From Archilochus colubris (lineage: Eukaryota; Chordata; Aves; Apodiformes; Trochilidae), in NCBI GenBank assembly GCA_023079485.1, contig CM041104.1, positions 2,047,676 through 2,111,675 of the forward strand: a DNA stretch of 64,000 nt, given 5' to 3'. The stretch's first letter is position 1. Every line of letters begins with the position of its first letter. The position numbers were made by a program, and so were the translations under genes. The notes under the pieces were generated by a model that was not told where the DNA came from, did not search any database, and worked only from the letters and a program-made list of their open reading frames with translations. Positions 59,960-64,000 of the stretch are shown one piece after another.

Positions 59960-60884
59960 GAGAGACCCAGGGCCTTTGGTCACGCTCCGCTTTGCGCCTT
60001 CCTTTCACTTGGGACCAAAACTGCCTCGTGGTGAGGACTGGGAGGAGGAGGAGGAGGTGGAGGTGGCAGCGGCCCTCGCCCTGCCTGGGTGAGCTCCGGT
60101 CTGAAAGCGGAGTCGGCAGCCTGAACGTTCACACGTCAGAGCATCCCATTCACCATCACACTGCATCTCACAGGGAACGGGAGCAACTGTAGTGCTGTTT
60201 GCATACAAGTAGAATTAAAAATAATACAGAATGCGAGAGGAGAGGAGAGAATATTTCCAGTGGGATGGGTCCCACACCAGTCCACCCCAGTGCTGTGCCC
60301 TCTGTCAGGGGGACCCCTCTGTGCACAGTACCCCCTGCCACCAGAGGGGTCATGACAGCCCCCCCAGCCACTTCCAGTCCTTGGTGACCAGGGCAAAGGG
60401 TAACCACAACTCTTCAGAGAGTGCCCAAGACACAGGCAAAGAGAGCTTGGGTCTCAAAAATGCCAATCGTTTTATTTACAGTAAAATGCCTCAGTAGAAC
60501 AAACTACAAATCTTCCTCTTCTAATGTCAAGAAAATCCCAGCAGCCAAAACATCCTCCTTCTGCTACTCCAGCCCTTGCCCAGTTTTCTTTGGGTGAGAG
60601 TATGTGTGCTGTGAGGAGGGAGGTGGGCAGTGCTCTGGTCCTCTGATGAGGTAGTAACAAGAAGCACCCATTCAGTCATGAGAGACTTCAAGGGCCTGGG
60701 GCAACTGCTGAAGGGATCCAGAGCCCACGTTGTGTTTTCCTCCATCCCTCTAATGACAGCAATGGATGAGGGAACGAGTCAGCAGATCCAGCAGATTAAC
60801 TCATGGCTTAGGGACTGGTGGTGTCAGTGGCAGGGCTTGGGGTTCTTCGGCCATCAGGCAAATTCCACGCTACCTCCTGTCCCC
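59960..60884. other. Intergenic DNA upstream of MMP24
   Basis: A short GGA/GGT-rich stretch at about 60040-60070. Otherwise no exon, RNA gene or repeat recognised. Confidence 0.5.
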
Positions 60885-61445
60885 AAACCATCACAGAATC
60901 ACAGAATCACAGAATCCTAGGGGTTAGAAGGGACCTCGAAAGATCATCTAGTCCAACCCCCCCTGCCAGAGCAGGGCCACCTAGAGTACATCACATAGGA
61001 ACGTGTCCAGGCGGGTTTTGAATGTCTCCAGTGAAGGAGACTCCACGACCCCCCTGGGCAGCCTGTTCCAGGGCTCTGTCTCCCTTACAGTAAAAAAATT
61101 TTTTCGAATATTCAACTTGAACCTCCTGTGCTCCAATTTACACCCATTACCCCTTGTCCTATCACTGGTCACTACTGAGAAGAGCCTAACTCCATCTCCC
61201 TGACACTCACCCCTTACATGTTTGAACACATTGATGAGGTCACCCCTCAGTCTCCTTTTCTCCAAACTAAAGAGACCCAGCTCCCTCAGCCTTTCCTCAT
61301 AAGGGAGATGTTCCACTCCCTTAATCATCTTAGTAGCTCTGTGCTGGACTCTTTCAAGCACTTCCCTGTCCTTCTTGAACTGAGGGGCCCAGAACTGGAC
61401 ACAATACTCCAGGTGCGGCCTCACCAATGCAGAATAGAGGGGGAG
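60885..61445 (-). mobile_element. Well-preserved CR1 LINE 3' segment with open ORF2 C-terminus
   Basis: Runs from the tail (three CACAGAATCA-type octamer copies at about 60892-60916) up to the RT C-terminal region. The minus-strand frame 61427-60981 is open for 148 codons ([55 protein letters not shown]) and ends at a normal CR1 stop. This is the ORF2 reverse-transcriptase thumb/C-terminal segment. It is the best-preserved copy in the window, suggesting recent insertion. Confidence 0.93.
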
Positions 61446-61454
61446 GAGAACCTC

Positions 61455-62815
61455 TCAGGGGCAAAAGGACTGCAGCCCGTGAGTTGGGTGGGCTGATCAG
61501 GAGGGCTTTGAACTTAGTTTGAAGGAGAGGGTATTGAAATGGGGCTCTTCAGAGATGAGCCCCAGGATGGAAAGCCTGAGTGAAGAGTGAAATCAGCAGC
61601 CCAGCTGAAGTGTACCTACACCAATGCACGCAGCATGGGAAACAAACCAGAGGAGCTGGAGGGAAGCCATGGTGCAGCAGGAAAGCTGGGATGGAGTCAC
61701 CATCACTGAAACGTGGTGGGATGGCTGGCATGGCTGGAGTGCTGCCACGGGTGGCTACAAGCTCCTCAGAAGGGACAGACAAGGTAGGGGCGGTGGAGGA
61801 GTGGCTCTGTATGTTAGAGTCTCTTGACTCTGTAGAACTTGAGGTCAGGAACAATAGGGCTGAGTGCCTGTGGGTGAAAATCAGGGGGAAGGCCAACAAG
61901 GCTGACATCCTCATGGGAATCTGTTATAGACCACCCTACCAAGATGATGAGAGGGATGAAGTATTTATTCTACAAGCAGCTGGCAGATGTCTCAAATTCA
62001 GCAGCCCTTGTTCTCCTTGGGGGTGACTTGGACTGCTGGGTATCTGCTGGGAACTCCACACAGCAGAGAAGAGGCAGTCTTAGAGATTCCTGGAGCATAT
62101 AGAGGATAATTTCCTGCTCCCCCTGGTAGTAAATGAGCCCAGCAGGGATGGGTCCCCACTAGACCTTCTGTTCACAAACAGAGAGGGGCTGGTGGGAGAC
62201 GTGGTGGTGGGAGGCTGTCTGGGGCACAGTGACCATGAAATTATTAATGGAGTTTTCAATACTCAGGGATGCAAGGAGGGCCAACAATAAAACCTCTAGG
62301 CTGGACTTCCGAAGGGCAGATTTTGGCCTTTTCAGAAGACTGATTCAGAGTGTACCCTGGGAAACAGCCCTCGGAAACAAAGGGGGCCAGGAGGGATGGG
62401 TGTACTTCAGGCAGCAAGTCCTGAATGCACAGGAGCAGCTGTCCCTGTGTGCCCAAAGGCAAACCAGAGGGGAAAACGACCATGGGAGATACTGAAGGAA
62501 ATCCAGGTTAAAAAGAGAGCTTACAGACTTACAAAGCTTACAGAAGAGAGAGCTGACTGCTCAGGAAGAGTTTAGGTCATGTAGAAAGAAAATGAGAGAG
62601 ACGAAGGCACAATTTGAACTCAACCTTGCCACTTCCATTAAGGTTAACAAAAAGTCCTTCTTTCTACAGATAGATCAATAGCAAAAGGAGGGGCAGGGAA
62701 AACCTCCATTCTCTGTTGGACATGGGGGGGAAAAACACTGTCAACAAAGATGAGGAAAAGGCTGAGGATTTGAACACTTTCTTCACCTCCCTTTTCAGCA
62801 GTCAGACCTTGTCCT
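61455..62815 (+). mobile_element. CR1 LINE 5' ORF2 (endonuclease) segment, sense, disrupted
   Basis: Forward-strand CR1 ORF2 endonuclease domain across several broken frames: near 61620 TNARSMGNKPEELEG-like; then ITETWWDGWHGWSA, GYKLLRRDRQGRGGGGVALY, RGKANKADILMGICYRPPYQ, PLDLLFTNREGLVGDVVVGG, CLGHSDHEII, LDFRRADFGLFRRLI, and a damaged stretch to 'gaaaaggctgaggatttgaa'. Frameshifts and stops make it non-functional. Confidence 0.9.
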
Positions 62816-62819
62816 GAGG

Positions 62820-62940
62820 ACAGCTGCTGCTGAATGTGGCACTCAGTGCCATGGGCTGGGAACCATGGGGGGAATGGACAAGGGTTGGACTTGAGGGTCT
62901 CAGAGGTCCTTTCCAACCCAGATGGTTCTGTGATTCTGTC
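62820..62940 (+). mobile_element. CR1 3' tip, sense
   Basis: 'aatgtggcactcagtgccat', 'gaggtcctttccaacccaga', terminal GGTTCTGTGATTCTGT. It abuts the endonuclease segment, so the RT region between them is deleted, or this is a separate insertion. Confidence 0.85.
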
Positions 62941-63122
62941 CCCTCTGCACATCTGCCCCTGCAGACACCTCCTTCCTCCACACTCACTGAGCTCCTGAAG
63001 TTCTCTGTCAGCCTCAGTGGGTTTCCTGGCAGGGATGGCACCGTGCTGGTAACACCACAGCCTCTCCCAGGTGCCGTGCAGCCCTGAGACCCTTCCCATG
63101 CTCTTCACCGACACTGCTTGGC

Positions 63123-63195
63123 TTCACAGAATCACAGCGTGGTGGAGCTGGGAAGGGGCCTCTGGAGATGACCTCTCCAAGCCAGCTGAGCAAGA
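63123..63195 (-). mobile_element. CR1 remnant, antisense
   Basis: 'cttcacagaatcacagcgtg', 'gctgggaaggggcctctgga'. A short, decayed tail. Confidence 0.7.
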
Positions 63196-63270
63196 GTGGG
63201 TGCCCACAGGCCTGTCCAAAGGGGGCTCCAGACAGAACCCCCCAGGAACGGGCTGCTGGACAGCACCGGG

Positions 63271-63352
63271 TGATGTCAGAGCAAGGCGGTGACGTCACAG
63301 TGCAGCTACCTGGCAACACAGTGATGTGACCCTGGGCGGGGGCCAGATATAG
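63271..63352 (+). promoter_or_regulatory. CRE + RFX X-box + TATA-like promoter
   Basis: A CRE-like TGATGTCA at 63271-63278, a perfect CRE palindrome TGACGTCA at 63290-63297, an X-box-like GCTACCTGGCAAC at 63305-63317 (consensus GTNRCC-N-RGYAAC type), and a TATA-like GATATAG at 63346-63352. CREB/CREM and RFX sites together are typical of germ-cell and ciliary gene promoters. Confidence 0.6.
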
Positions 63353-63374
63353 CCCCTGGCTGGAGCCCAACTGC

Positions 63375-63533
63375 ATGTTCCACAGCCAGATGTCTCTGGA
63401 GCAAGAGGTGTCAGCACAGGATCACAGCTTTAGGAGAACTTCTAGGAGAAGGAGCCAAGCCATGGAGCATTGTGTCCCAGCGAGCCTCCAAAAGGCTGAG
63501 CCACTGCTGAGCACAGCAGGAAGGAGGAGAGAG
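63375..63533 (+). CDS. First exon of an unrecognised gene
   Basis: An open frame from ATG 63375 to the donor GTGAGC at 63534, ending in phase 0. Three in-frame ATGs (63375, 63390, 63462) are available. The last has the best Kozak context (GCCATGG) and gives MEHCVPASLQKAEPLLSTAG then RRRE. The predicted peptide is basic and has no signal peptide or membrane helix. It sits just downstream of the CRE/X-box/TATA cluster. No family recognised. Confidence 0.5.
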
Positions 63534-63682
63534 GTGAGCAATGTGGGGATGGATGGAGAGGGCTCAGCCGGGGAGCCTGGGACACGGCGGGGGCTGCTCC
63601 TGCAGGGCCAGAGGACAGACCCTGTCCTGCCACTGCCACGCAGGAGGCTGACAAGTGGTTGTCTGTGTCTGTCTCTTCCTAG

Positions 63683-64000
63683 CTCGGGCCCAGAGGACAG
63701 AAGCCAGGAAGAGAAATTACAGTGTCGGTGACCCCTGAGCTGCTGAAGCTCCCACTGGGGGTCAAGTTCCCCGTGCCACCCAACTCCAAGCCCGTCTTCA
63801 CCAGGGCAAAGCTGGGGGAAAAGGTAAAGGAAGCAGCAAGGGGTGAAAAAGCTTTCCTCTGTTATGGGCTCCCTGTCACTCAGAGAAGCCCCGTGGCCAC
63901 CTGCACTACAGCGGGAGCCGCAGCCCTTCAGATGGACAGGGCTGGGGAGTCCAGGGAAGCTCCTGGGTTCATTGTTCCGAGGGTCATTTCGGAGGACATG
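63683..64000 (+). CDS. Second exon of the unrecognised gene (cut by window end)
   Basis: Follows acceptor CTGTCTCTTCCTAG and continues the first exon in phase 0: LGPRGQKPGREITVSVTPEL, LKLPLGVKFPVPPNSKPVFT, RAKLGEK. A possible donor GTAAAG is at 63824, but the frame also stays open to the window end (106 codons), so the exon may be longer. Beta-prone, Pro-rich sequence; no domain recognised. EDEM2 and PROCR, which flank human MMP24 on this side, do not fit from memory. Confidence 0.45.

Noticed and set aside
60466..60480. TTTATT (minus-strand AATAAA) upstream of MMP24 as the end of another minus-strand gene
   Set aside because: No coding exon or splice acceptor on the minus strand leads to it. 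The hexamer is common by chance.
1..64000. CRISPR arrays, bacterial operons, tRNA or rRNA genes
   Set aside because: The window is eukaryotic. No regularly spaced direct repeats with unique spacers, no cloverleaf-like segments and no rRNA sequence were seen by eye.

Overview
The window is vertebrate, almost certainly avian, nuclear DNA. Genes are split by GT-AG introns, two CpG-rich promoters are present, and the interspersed repeats are nearly all CR1-type LINE fragments ending in the bird-type terminal octamer (ATTCTGTG-like); I saw no L1 or Alu-like sequence. Gene order and orientation (FAM83C forward, EIF6 forward, MMP24 reverse) match the FAM83C-EIF6-MMP24 block on human 20q11.22, as I recall it. 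This would correspond to chicken chromosome 20. No prokaryotic features were seen.

Layout. (1) 1-5253 is intronic or intergenic DNA upstream of the last FAM83C exon, with two CR1 fragments. (2) 5254-6196 is the terminal coding exon of FAM83C, with a short 3'UTR. (3) 6750-7350 is a CpG-rich EIF6 promoter carrying a GGG-run array and tandem ETS-like sites. (4) 7235-11396 is the complete six-exon EIF6 gene, 245 codons. (5) 11397-15075 is the EIF6/MMP24 intergenic zone, with CR1 copies. (6) About 15076-59434 on the minus strand is complete MMP24 (MT5-MMP): nine coding exons that join in phase into 596 codons, with large introns 4 (17.7 kb) and 5 (9.6 kb). (7) 58860-59950 is the MMP24 CpG-rich 5' region. 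(8) 60885-62940 is a composite of CR1 fragments in opposite orientations, including an undamaged stretch of reverse-transcriptase C-terminus. (9) 63270-64000 holds a CRE plus RFX X-box promoter driving the first exons of an unrecognised forward gene cut by the window edge.

The genes are not a pathway. eIF6 guards 60S ribosomal subunit assembly and joining. FAM83 proteins anchor casein kinase 1. MT5-MMP is a membrane-anchored neural metalloprotease. The most interesting points are: eIF6 residue 235, a regulatory serine in human, is Asn here; the juxtamembrane furin-type shedding motif of MT5-MMP appears lost; a possible small multi-exon gene may be nested in MMP24 intron 4; the unknown gene at the right edge has a promoter of germ-cell or ciliary type; and a 422-nt uninterrupted polypurine tract lies just upstream of the last MMP24 exon.

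Limits. Exon borders were read by eye from splice consensus, phase and remembered family sequence. Transcription starts and poly(A) sites are tentative.
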